Assembly: GCA_041586155.1 (NCBI GenBank)
Contig: JBFHAT010000006.1
Span: 33,048 to 97,047, forward strand
Direction: 5' to 3'
From: JBFGJH01 sp041586155
Lineage (GTDB): Bacteria > Actinomycetota > Acidimicrobiia > Spongiisociales > JAENVV01
Length of the DNA stretch: 64,000 nucleotides
Shown piece by piece: positions 41,972 to 48,923 of this stretch; within the stretch, counting starts at the first letter, position 1; each line of letters starts with the position of its first letter. Under the pieces are notes generated by a model. It was given only the letters and a program-made list of their open reading frames with translations, was not told the origin of the DNA and made no database searches. A program made the translations under genes and the position numbers.

Positions 41972-43264
41972 TCAACGCCGCCGGCTGCCTCGGCTTCGTG
42001 TCCCACTGCGCGAACGAGTCCGCCGGCCCCGACTCCGGGTGCCCCGCGAGCCGGTGCGGCCGCGAGACGTAGATGGAGATGGGATGCGCGGGCGCCGACT
42101 CGTGCCCGGGGATGGCGCAGGCACCCGCTTCCCCCGGCGAGCCGGCCGTGGTGGGCGCCCCAGGTCGTAGCCGATGGTGGAGCCTCCCACCAAGATCTGA
42201 AACGCATCCAGCCAATCGAACCCGAGACCCCCATGAGTACGGGGTGCCTGCGGCGCGGGTACTGGGCGGCCCCCGACGTTGATGTCGCGCGGCTGCACCT
42301 GCTCACCCCGCGCGAGGCGGGCCTTGCACTGCCTACAGACGGCCACCGTTCGCGAGCCCGCTGGTGTTTCGAGCACGGCCTCTTCGGTGCCGGCGCCGTG
42401 ATTCGGATCGAAGAAGCACGCCGCCGGGCGGTCGATGGGCCGATCCGGGATCGGACGCCCATCCAAGGCCGCTTCGACCGCCTCCAGCTCCCAGCGAGCT
42501 TCATCGAGTCGATCCGACAGCGACGCCAACTCTCCGAGCTCGTCGGCCTCCGGTAAATCTCGCTGCACGCCGGTGAAGGTCTCGCTTGCCGACCGATAGA
42601 GCGTCTCGACGTCCGGACGATCGACCGTGCCGACGCGATCCGACAGATCGACGATGTAGTTCGCAACCACGGCAATCTGTTCGTCCAACTCTCGCTTGGC
42701 CTCATCGAGGCGCCGCTGCTCCGAGGCGGCGCGCTCGGCGCGACCTCGCCTCATCACCAGCCAGACGCCTCCCACCACCAGCGCAATCAACCCCACTGGA
42801 ATCAGCCATGCCAAGCCCGAAGCGGACGAGGCGCCCGAATCACCCGGCGTCAACGTGTCTGCGAACGCGGCCAGACCCTCGGCCGGGCCGGTATCGAACG
42901 CTCTGACCGCCTCGTCGATGGCAGCTTCGACCGTTGCGTCGTCGTACCGATCACTCGCCCAGCCGATCTCGGTCGGCGACACGACCAGCACCGTACCGCC
43001 GACCTCTCGCTGCAGTTGATCCGCCAAGGCCAGCGTGTCGACGCTCTCCGTCAACTCGACGAGATACAACTCTGGGTCGGCGAGACCTCCGACGACGGCC
43101 GCCACGCTCTGCGCGACCAGATCTGAGCGGTTCTCCAGGTAGTAGCCGTCCATGACGAGGGCATCGACGATCTCGTCGTCCTGAGCGAGTGCGGGAGCCG
43201 CGACGAGCAGTGCGATGATCGAGGCCGCGACCCACAGCGGCACGGTGTTCGCCCTCGATCGCAT
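41972..43264 (-). CDS. TPM-like membrane protein with Cys motif and Arg/Ser-rich tail
   Basis: A 430-residue protein with a signal peptide (about 1-28) and an outside domain (30-140) resembling the TPM/Psb32 fold found in PspA neighbourhoods. A membrane helix (150-171), a charged coiled-coil region (175-270), and a cytoplasmic Cys cluster follow (Cys283, Cys310, Cys313; VAVCRQCKARLARGEQ). The last 42 residues are almost only Arg, Ser, Gly, Thr and Pro (SRGRTGSRGTRSRGRRTRSR within). The start ATG directly follows the bcp stop. Probable envelope-stress partner of PspA; domain call is tentative. Confidence 0.75.
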   Translation of the reverse strand: MRSRANTVPLWVAASIIALLVAAPALAQDDEIVDALVMDGYYLENRSDLVAQSVAAVVGGLADPELYLVELTESVDTLALADQLQREVGGTVLVVSPTEIGWASDRYDDATVEAAIDEAVRAFDTGPAEGLAAFADTLTPGDSGASSASGLAWLIPVGLIALVVGGVWLVMRRGRAERAASEQRRLDEAKRELDEQIAVVANYIVDLSDRVGTVDRPDVETLYRSASETFTGVQRDLPEADELGELASLSDRLDEARWELEAVEAALDGRPIPDRPIDRPAACFFDPNHGAGTEEAVLETPAGSRTVAVCRQCKARLARGEQVQPRDINVGGRPVPAPQAPRTHGGLGFDWLDAFQILVGGSTIGYDLGRPPRPARRGKRVPAPSPGTSRRPRIPSPSTSRGRTGSRGTRSRGRRTRSRSGTRSRGSRRR

Positions 43265-43732
43265 CTACGGAGCGAGCAAGCCGGCCACGCGCTCGGCATG
43301 GCCCTTCGCCTTGACGTTGTACAGCGCACGCTCAACACGGCCGTCGGGGCCGACCACGATGGTCGAGCGGATCAGACCGACGTACTCGCGCCCGTAGTTC
43401 ACCTTGGTACCCCAAGCGCCAAAGGCCTCAGCCATCGCATGATCGGGGTCGCTGAGCAGGTCGAAGGGGAGCTCGTATTCGGCTCGAAACTCCGCTTGTC
43501 TGGCCACCGGGTCGGGACTCACCCCGAAGATGCGATAGCCGGCCTCGGTGAGTGCTTCCGTTCGATCCCGGAAGTCACACGACTCGGTGGTGCAACCCGG
43601 CGTGAACGATTCGGGATAGAAGTAGATGATCGCACCCTGCCCGCGAACGTCGTCGTGCGTCACCACGTCGTCGTTCTGGTCGCGAACCGCGAACTCCGGG
43701 ATGAGATCGCCCGCTTCGAGCCTCTCGGTCAT
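43265..43732 (-). CDS. bcp: Thioredoxin-dependent peroxiredoxin (BCP/PrxQ)
   Basis: A 155-residue peroxiredoxin reducing H2O2 and organic peroxides. The active loop YPESFTPGCTTESCDFRD holds the peroxidatic Cys47 and the resolving Cys52 five residues on, the BCP arrangement. It overlaps proC by four bases and abuts the TPM-like gene. Confidence 0.94.
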   Translation of the reverse strand: MTERLEAGDLIPEFAVRDQNDDVVTHDDVRGQGAIIYFYPESFTPGCTTESCDFRDRTEALTEAGYRIFGVSPDPVARQAEFRAEYELPFDLLSDPDHAMAEAFGAWGTKVNYGREYVGLIRSTIVVGPDGRVERALYNVKAKGHAERVAGLLAP

Positions 43733-44523
43733 GCGTCCCCCAGCTCCCGAGACCGCCGTGCCGCCGCCGCCAGAGCGCGGTGCACCAGCCCCCGAAAGTC
43801 GCCCTCGTCGAACACTTCGAGCGCCGCCTGGGTGGTGCCTCCTGGTGATGTCACTCGTACACGCAACGCGTCGGGCCCGTCGGGCGATTCTGCAAGCAGA
43901 TGGGCAGCTCCCACCAGCGTCTGCTCGACGAGCCTCGTCGCGGTTGACGGGTCGAGGCCCAGGTCCTTCCCGGCCGCCATCATCGACTCGGCGAGCAAGA
44001 AGACGTACGCCGGCCCCGAGCCGGACACGGCGGTCACCGCGTCCAGATCAGCTTCGTCCACTTCGACGACATCACCGACCGCACCGAGGATGTCGCGTGC
44101 CTGGTTCACATGGAGGGGGGTCGCATGCGCGCCCCCAGCGAGCGCAGTCATCCCCCGCCCGATCAATGCCGGCGTGTTGGGCATGCAACGCACGATCGCC
44201 ACGGGCCCGAGATGCTGTTCCAGCACCCGAGTGGGCACGCCCGCCACGACCGAGATGACCAGCTCGTCATCCAAGCCTTCCAGCGGCGCGAGGGCTTCGG
44301 CCAGATGCTGCGGTTTGACGGCCAGGACGATCACTCGCGCTCCGACCGCCGACATGATGTCGTCCGACGTGGTCAAGCCGGCGGCGGCGAAATCGCTCCG
44401 CACCTGATCGGAGGGGTCCACGACCAGGAGGCCGCCTGGGTCGTGGCCTTCCTCGAGGAGCCGGTGGATGATCGAACCGCCCATCGCTCCACCACCGACG
44501 AATGCGATCGAAGTCACGACCAC
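43729..44523 (-). CDS. proC: Pyrroline-5-carboxylate reductase
   Basis: Last step of proline synthesis: reduces pyrroline-5-carboxylate with NAD(P)H. The 264-residue protein has the nucleotide motif FVGGGAMGGSI (8-18) and the family signature ALAGGAHATPLHV through VTSPGGTTQAALEVF. It overlaps udk by 10 bases and bcp by four. Confidence 0.94.
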   Translation of the reverse strand: MVVTSIAFVGGGAMGGSIIHRLLEEGHDPGGLLVVDPSDQVRSDFAAAGLTTSDDIMSAVGARVIVLAVKPQHLAEALAPLEGLDDELVISVVAGVPTRVLEQHLGPVAIVRCMPNTPALIGRGMTALAGGAHATPLHVNQARDILGAVGDVVEVDEADLDAVTAVSGSGPAYVFLLAESMMAAGKDLGLDPSTATRLVEQTLVGAAHLLAESPDGPDALRVRVTSPGGTTQAALEVFDEGDFRGLVHRALAAAARRSRELGDA

Positions 44524-45155
44524 TCCCGCAACGCCACCTGCTGAATCAGGTGGATGACGGTGCCGACCGCACCAGGGTTGAAGCCCTCGGGGATGATCAA
44601 ATCGGCATACCGTTTCGACGGCTCGACGAACTGCAGGTGCATGGGGCGAACCGACTCGAGGTACTGGTCGATCACCGATCCGGCCGACCGGCCGCGCTCC
44701 TCGATATCTCGTCGCAACCGACGGGCAAGACGCAGATCGGGTTCGGTGTCGACGTAGATCTTCAAGTCCATCAGGGCACGAAGATCGGGCTCTGCCAGAA
44801 CGAGAATCCCTTCCAAGATGATCACGGGAGCGGGGTCGACACGTCTCGTGTGTTCGGCCCGTAGGTGTTGCGAGAAGTCGTACTGAGGGATGTCCACCGG
44901 CTGCCCGGCCACCAGCTCGCTGACGTGTTTCACGAAGAGATCGGTTTCGAGTGAATTGGGGTGGTCATAGTTGATCGCGGCTCGTTCCTCGAAGGTGAGG
45001 TGCTCGTTGTTGCGGTAATAGGCGTCGTGCTGAATCAGCACGGCATCCGGGCCAACCTCGGCCATCACCGTCTCGGCGATCGTCGTCTTGCCTGAGCCCG
45101 AACCGCCTGCCATGCCGATGACGAGAGATCGTGGTGCTCCGCTTGGCCATTTCAT
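44514..45155 (-). CDS. udk: Uridine kinase
   Basis: Phosphorylates uridine and cytidine for pyrimidine salvage. The 213-residue protein has the P-loop GGSGSGKT (17-24), then HDAYYRNN, INYDHPNSLET (nucleoside site) and IPQYDFSQHLR. It heads the five-gene unit udk-proC-bcp-TPM-like-pspA, with TACGCT seven bases before its ATG. Confidence 0.94.
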   Translation of the reverse strand: MKWPSGAPRSLVIGMAGGSGSGKTTIAETVMAEVGPDAVLIQHDAYYRNNEHLTFEERAAINYDHPNSLETDLFVKHVSELVAGQPVDIPQYDFSQHLRAEHTRRVDPAPVIILEGILVLAEPDLRALMDLKIYVDTEPDLRLARRLRRDIEERGRSAGSVIDQYLESVRPMHLQFVEPSKRYADLIIPEGFNPGAVGTVIHLIQQVALREWS

Positions 45156-45162
45156 CGAACTG

Positions 45163-45168
45163 AGCGTA
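45163..45168 (-). promoter_or_regulatory. -10 hexamer, leaderless start of udk
   Basis: TACGCT on the minus strand ends seven bases before the udk ATG. Confidence 0.45.
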
Positions 45169-45212
45169 GTGGGAGCATCGATGGGTCCGACTCGGGCAAA
45201 GGGTGTTGACGT

Positions 45213-45229
45213 GCCGTCGTAACGACGGC
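45213..45229. promoter_or_regulatory. 17-base palindrome in a divergent spacer
   Basis: GCCGTCGT A ACGACGGC is a perfect 8+1+8 palindrome between udk and the HhH gene, partly overlapping a TTGACG hexamer (45206-45211). It may be an operator. Confidence 0.4.
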
Positions 45230-45330
45230 GACTTGCTCGTACCGCACCTGCGGTTGCCAGGCGAGCCGAAACATGCGCCGACCGGCGTGTGGCGGGGCCG
45301 ACGGGAGCGGAAGCATCGCAGCCCGCACGC

Positions 45331-45336
45331 TACGAT
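45331..45336 (+). promoter_or_regulatory. -10 hexamer, leaderless start of HhH gene
   Basis: TACGAT ends seven bases before the ATG at 45344. Confidence 0.5.
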
Positions 45337-45343
45337 CGTTCAG

Positions 45344-45898
45344 ATGCCGGACAAGCTCCCGTGGACGGGTGATGATGACGCCGATCGCCTCTTGGCGTCC
45401 CAGCCGCTTGCGCTACTGATCGGGATGCTGCTCGATCAGCAGTTCCCGATGGAACGCGCCTTCGCCGGCCCGCACATCCTCCAAATCCGGTTGGGGCGTC
45501 CCCTCGACGCCGAGGACATCGCCGAGGTGCCCGAGGACGACCTGGTGGACATCTTTCGGGGTCCGCCGGCGATCCACCGCTACCCCGCCTCGATGGCCAA
45601 GCGAACCCAGGCGCTGTGTCGCATGATCGTCGACGAACACCAGGGCGACGCCGCCAACGTGTGGGAAGAAGCGACGGACGCCAAGGACCTGTATCGACGG
45701 CTGCGGGCGTTGCCCGGCTACGGTGAAGCGAAGGCGCGCATCTTCGTCGGCATTCTCGGCAAACGACTCGGCGTCGCTCCCGATGGCTGGGAGGAGCAAG
45801 CAGCTGACTGGGCGTCGATTGCCGACGTTGCGAGTTTCGATGACATCGCCGAGCTGCGCGAAGCAAAGCGGCTGGCCAAGGAATCGGCCAAGAACTAG
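45344..45898 (+). CDS. HhH-GPD family protein (TIGR03252 type)
   Basis: A 184-residue actinobacterial protein related to base-excision DNA glycosylases. It begins LPWTGDDDADRLLASQPLAL and carries a helix-hairpin-helix LPGYGEAKA (123-131). The catalytic Lys of endonuclease III and a C-terminal iron-sulfur cluster are absent, so glycosylase activity is not assured. ATG at 45344 is preferred over the longer frame because it starts at the family N-terminus. Confidence 0.85.
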   Translation: MPDKLPWTGDDDADRLLASQPLALLIGMLLDQQFPMERAFAGPHILQIRLGRPLDAEDIAEVPEDDLVDIFRGPPAIHRYPASMAKRTQALCRMIVDEHQGDAANVWEEATDAKDLYRRLRALPGYGEAKARIFVGILGKRLGVAPDGWEEQAADWASIADVASFDDIAELREAKRLAKESAKN

Positions 45899-45939
45899 TC
45901 GCACAGGCTCAGGTCGACCGCCTCGAAGGTCCCCAGGTC

Positions 45940-46449
45940 TCACAGGTCGAAACGCAACACCACCCACGTGACGAAGAGCGCGCCGATCACCAGCCCGAAC
46001 GCCAGCTGAACGAGCGTGCTGAGCCCGAAGCCCACCAACACGCCCTTGGTCGATGTCCACGCGAGGGACCGGTTTCGCGTTCGGTAGAACTCGGCGCCGA
46101 ACACTCCGGCGATCCCGCCGACGATGAAGCCCACGACCGGGATGGCGAAGAAACCCACGATGGCCCCCAGGCCCCCGAACAGGGTCGACATTCGCGAGGC
46201 TCCCCGCTTCTCGACCTGCTTCTGGGGGATGCGGATCATGAGAATGTAGGCCCCGAGCGTCAGCAGGGTGACGGCACTCATGATGATGATCCCCGTCGTG
46301 TCGTAGCCGACGATCGCTCCATAGACGAGCAGCGCTACCCAGGCGACGACCAGGCCAGGAAACGCGGGGACGACGGTGCCGACGAGGGCGACGGCGACGG
46401 CGCCCGCCGCGGTGATCGTGGCGAGGAGCTCGAGGGGGTTCGGTCGCAT
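45940..46449 (-). CDS. DUF456 membrane protein
   Basis: A 169-residue integral membrane protein. Four to five hydrophobic segments include AGAVAVALVGTVVPAFPGLV at the start and GAIVGFFAIPVVGFIVGGIA, the glycine-rich DUF456 signature, in the middle. Function unknown. ATG follows TACACT by six bases. Confidence 0.88.
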   Translation of the reverse strand: MRPNPLELLATITAAGAVAVALVGTVVPAFPGLVVAWVALLVYGAIVGYDTTGIIIMSAVTLLTLGAYILMIRIPQKQVEKRGASRMSTLFGGLGAIVGFFAIPVVGFIVGGIAGVFGAEFYRTRNRSLAWTSTKGVLVGFGLSTLVQLAFGLVIGALFVTWVVLRFDL

Positions 46450-46455
46450 GCCGGG

Positions 46456-46461
46456 AGTGTA
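46456..46461 (-). promoter_or_regulatory. -10 hexamer, leaderless start of DUF456 gene
   Basis: TACACT on the minus strand ends six bases before the ATG at 46449. Confidence 0.45.
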
Positions 46462-46475
46462 CGGAGACGGGTCGG

Positions 46476-47429
46476 TCAGGGTTGCTCGGGCCGGGCGATG
46501 TGAAAGAGGGCATCACCTTGGGTGACGATCGGATTCTGATTCAGGCCGATCACCATCCCACCGATCGGAGCCTTCACGACCGCTGGCTTGACGCCGCCCA
46601 CTTCGACGATCCGACCGAGGGTGGCCCCTTTGTCGACCATGTCTCCGGGACTCACGTCCGTGCGCAACAGCCCGGCTTTTCTCGCCCTGACCCAACTCGA
46701 GCGGTCAAAGAACGCGGTCTGCGGTGGACGTCCTTCAGGAGGTGCGATCATCCCGAGATGGGCCAAGACGCGCAGCGCACCCGCAACACCTGCTTCGATC
46801 ACCTGGTTCTCGAAACGCTGGGCTTGCCCACCTTCGAACAACAGGACCGGAGATTCGGCGTGGGCGGCGGCGTCTCGCAGCGAGCCATCCCGCGCTTTCG
46901 AGTGGATCGAGGCGCGAGCGCCGAAGACCTCGGCCAGTTTGCGGGTCTGCGGGTCGCTCAGATCGGCCCGGATCTGGGGGACGTTGACGCGGTGGGCGGT
47001 GGCCGTGTGGAAGTCGATGCCCACCGCAGAGTCGACGACGATGTTGTCCATGAACAGGCGCGCCAGCCGCGACGCCAGCGATCCTCGCCGCGAGCCGGGG
47101 AACGCCCGGTTCAGGTCACGACCGTCCGGAAGGTACCGCGACTGATTGAAGAACCCGAACACGTTGACAACGGGCACCGCGACGATGGTGCCGGCCAGCG
47201 ATCTCGGGTGCCCGACCGCCGCCAGCACGCCGTCGATGATCTCTACCCCGTTGACCTCGTCGCCATGGATGGCAGCGCTCAGCCAGACCCGGGGCCCTTC
47301 CTTGCGGCCGTGCAGCACCTTGATGGGCATCGACACCCAGCCGCCGGCAGGAAGCCGGGCGACCGGGATCTCTATATCGGCTTTGCGGCCAGGTTTGACA
47401 GAGTGGCCGCCGATCTCCAGGTCGCTCAT
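46476..47429 (-). CDS. Succinylglutamate desuccinylase/aspartoacylase family protein
   Basis: A 317-residue zinc deacylase/carboxypeptidase of the AstE/AspA family (M14-like). Zinc ligands are His55 and Glu58 in AAIHGDEVNG and His141 in IDFHTAT; Glu199 in LLFEGGQ is the likely general base. A C-terminal beta domain (235-317) resembles a biotinyl-type fold. It overlaps rimK by four bases, and the rimB-rimK-AstE set recurs in other bacteria. An arginine-degradation role is unlikely because no ast genes are present. Confidence 0.9.
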   Translation of the reverse strand: MSDLEIGGHSVKPGRKADIEIPVARLPAGGWVSMPIKVLHGRKEGPRVWLSAAIHGDEVNGVEIIDGVLAAVGHPRSLAGTIVAVPVVNVFGFFNQSRYLPDGRDLNRAFPGSRRGSLASRLARLFMDNIVVDSAVGIDFHTATAHRVNVPQIRADLSDPQTRKLAEVFGARASIHSKARDGSLRDAAAHAESPVLLFEGGQAQRFENQVIEAGVAGALRVLAHLGMIAPPEGRPPQTAFFDRSSWVRARKAGLLRTDVSPGDMVDKGATLGRIVEVGGVKPAVVKAPIGGMVIGLNQNPIVTQGDALFHIARPEQP

Positions 47430-48328
47430 CCCTTGATCCTGGGCGGTCGCTTCTTGGAAACCGCCGACTCCTCGACGTAGTCGATGACCTTGCCGGCGAC
47501 GTCGATCCCGGTGGCCTTTTCGATTCCCTCCAGCCCCGGTGACGAGTTCACCTCCAGCACCAGGGGCCCTCGCTCAGAGCGGAGCAAGTCGACGCCGGCC
47601 ACACCCAGGCCAAGGGTCTTCACCGCCTTGACTGCGGTGGCCCGCTCGGACCGCGAGATCTTTGCGACGGTGGCCGTGCCGCCCTGATGCAAGTTGGAAC
47701 GGAACTCGCCCGGTTTGCCCTGGCGCTTCATTGCCGCCACGGCCTTGTTGTTGATGACGAGCACCCGGATGTCGGCGCCGCCCGCTTCCTTGATGAACTC
47801 CTGGACGAGGATGTTGGCGTCGAGCTGACGGAAGGCGCCGATGACCGACTGGGCGGCTTTCTTCGTCTCGGCAAGCACCACCCCGGTGCCTTGCGTCCCC
47901 TCCAGGAGTTTGACCACCACCGGCGCGCCTCCCACAGTGTCGAGGAGGCCGTCGATGTCCTTGGTGGCGTGCGCATAGCCGGTCACAGGCAGCCCGATGC
48001 CGGCCCTAGCCAGAACTTGCATCGAGCGGAGCTTGTCGCGCGACCGGCTGATGGCCTGCGACTCGGCTGCCGAGAAGACCCCCATCATCTCGAACTGGCG
48101 GACGACCGCCGTTCCGTAGAAGGTGTAAGTAGCGCCGATGCGAGGAATGACTGCGTCGAAACTGAGCGGGTTACCGGCCAGCATCACGGTCGGTTTGTTG
48201 GACGTGATGTCCATGTAACAGCGCAGGTAGTCGACCACCCGAACCGAATGGCCTCGCTCCTTGGCCGCCTCCACCAGCCTGCGTGTCGAGTACAGCTCAC
48301 TGTTTCTGGACAGAACTCCGATATCCAT
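47426..48328 (-). CDS. rimK: RimK-family ATP-grasp ligase
   Basis: A 300-residue ATP-grasp enzyme. RimK adds glutamate residues to ribosomal protein S6, and relatives make polyglutamate or other amide bonds. Visible motifs are LLEGTQGTGV (nucleotide loop), ILVQEFIKEAGGADIRVLVI, and the metal-binding VLEVNSSPGLEGIE. The start abuts the rimB stop. Confidence 0.93.
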   Translation of the reverse strand: MDIGVLSRNSELYSTRRLVEAAKERGHSVRVVDYLRCYMDITSNKPTVMLAGNPLSFDAVIPRIGATYTFYGTAVVRQFEMMGVFSAAESQAISRSRDKLRSMQVLARAGIGLPVTGYAHATKDIDGLLDTVGGAPVVVKLLEGTQGTGVVLAETKKAAQSVIGAFRQLDANILVQEFIKEAGGADIRVLVINNKAVAAMKRQGKPGEFRSNLHQGGTATVAKISRSERATAVKAVKTLGLGVAGVDLLRSERGPLVLEVNSSPGLEGIEKATGIDVAGKVIDYVEESAVSKKRPPRIKG

Positions 48329-48763
48329 TCACTCCTCCGGCTCATGCACGAACGATTTGGCGACATCGACGACGAACAGCTTGCGCAGCGCCCGACGGCC
48401 GAGCAACATCCGAAAGCCCATCGCGTCGCGACTGGTCAACGTGATCTGGGTGACGAACGACGTCGGACCGAGCCGCACCGCGGTGGCGATCACGGGTCGT
48501 AGCTCGCTCGTGCCTCCGGTGTTGCGCACCGGACGCTCGTCGACCAACCATCCGCCGGTCGAGACCGTGGGATGCACGTTACGTTGGATGGGATGCACGT
48601 CGAACTCCAACCAAGTCCTCCCGTCACGGGCCTCTGAACGAAGCCGGCTGACGTGAAGCGCCGACGTCGCCGCACCCGTGTCGATCTTCGCTTTGACGCG
48701 CTCGACCCCCAGCTCGGGAAGAGCCACCCATTCGCGCCACCCGATCGTCAGCGGCTTCGCCAT
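48329..48763 (-). CDS. rimB: RimB-like retropepsin-fold protease
   Basis: A 144-residue protein of the so-called ATP-dependent zinc protease family, in fact an aspartic-protease (retropepsin) fold. The catalytic motif is DTGA (28-31), with the strand MGFRMLLGRRAL near the C-terminus. In Pseudomonas, RimB acts with RimA and RimK in controlling S6 glutamylation. It is the first gene of the rimB-rimK-AstE unit. The 160 bases upstream contain no recognised gene. Confidence 0.9.
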   Translation of the reverse strand: MAKPLTIGWREWVALPELGVERVKAKIDTGAATSALHVSRLRSEARDGRTWLEFDVHPIQRNVHPTVSTGGWLVDERPVRNTGGTSELRPVIATAVRLGPTSFVTQITLTSRDAMGFRMLLGRRALRKLFVVDVAKSFVHEPEE

Positions 48764-48923
48764 GGCGCCATTCCAGCAGGTCCGCCTGAGCCGACCGCAC
48801 TTTCGGCGCCATCACCGTTACGACGCCTTCTTGGCGGGCGAGCTGGTCGACTACGACTACCCCAAGGAGAAGGTGGCGGCCGCTCAGGAGCGGATCCCGG
48901 TGGTGGCCTTGACGCTGGCGGCG

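Noticed and set aside
45213..45229. LexA/SOS box
   Set aside because: The palindrome lacks the GAAC-N4-GTTC core of actinobacterial SOS boxes.
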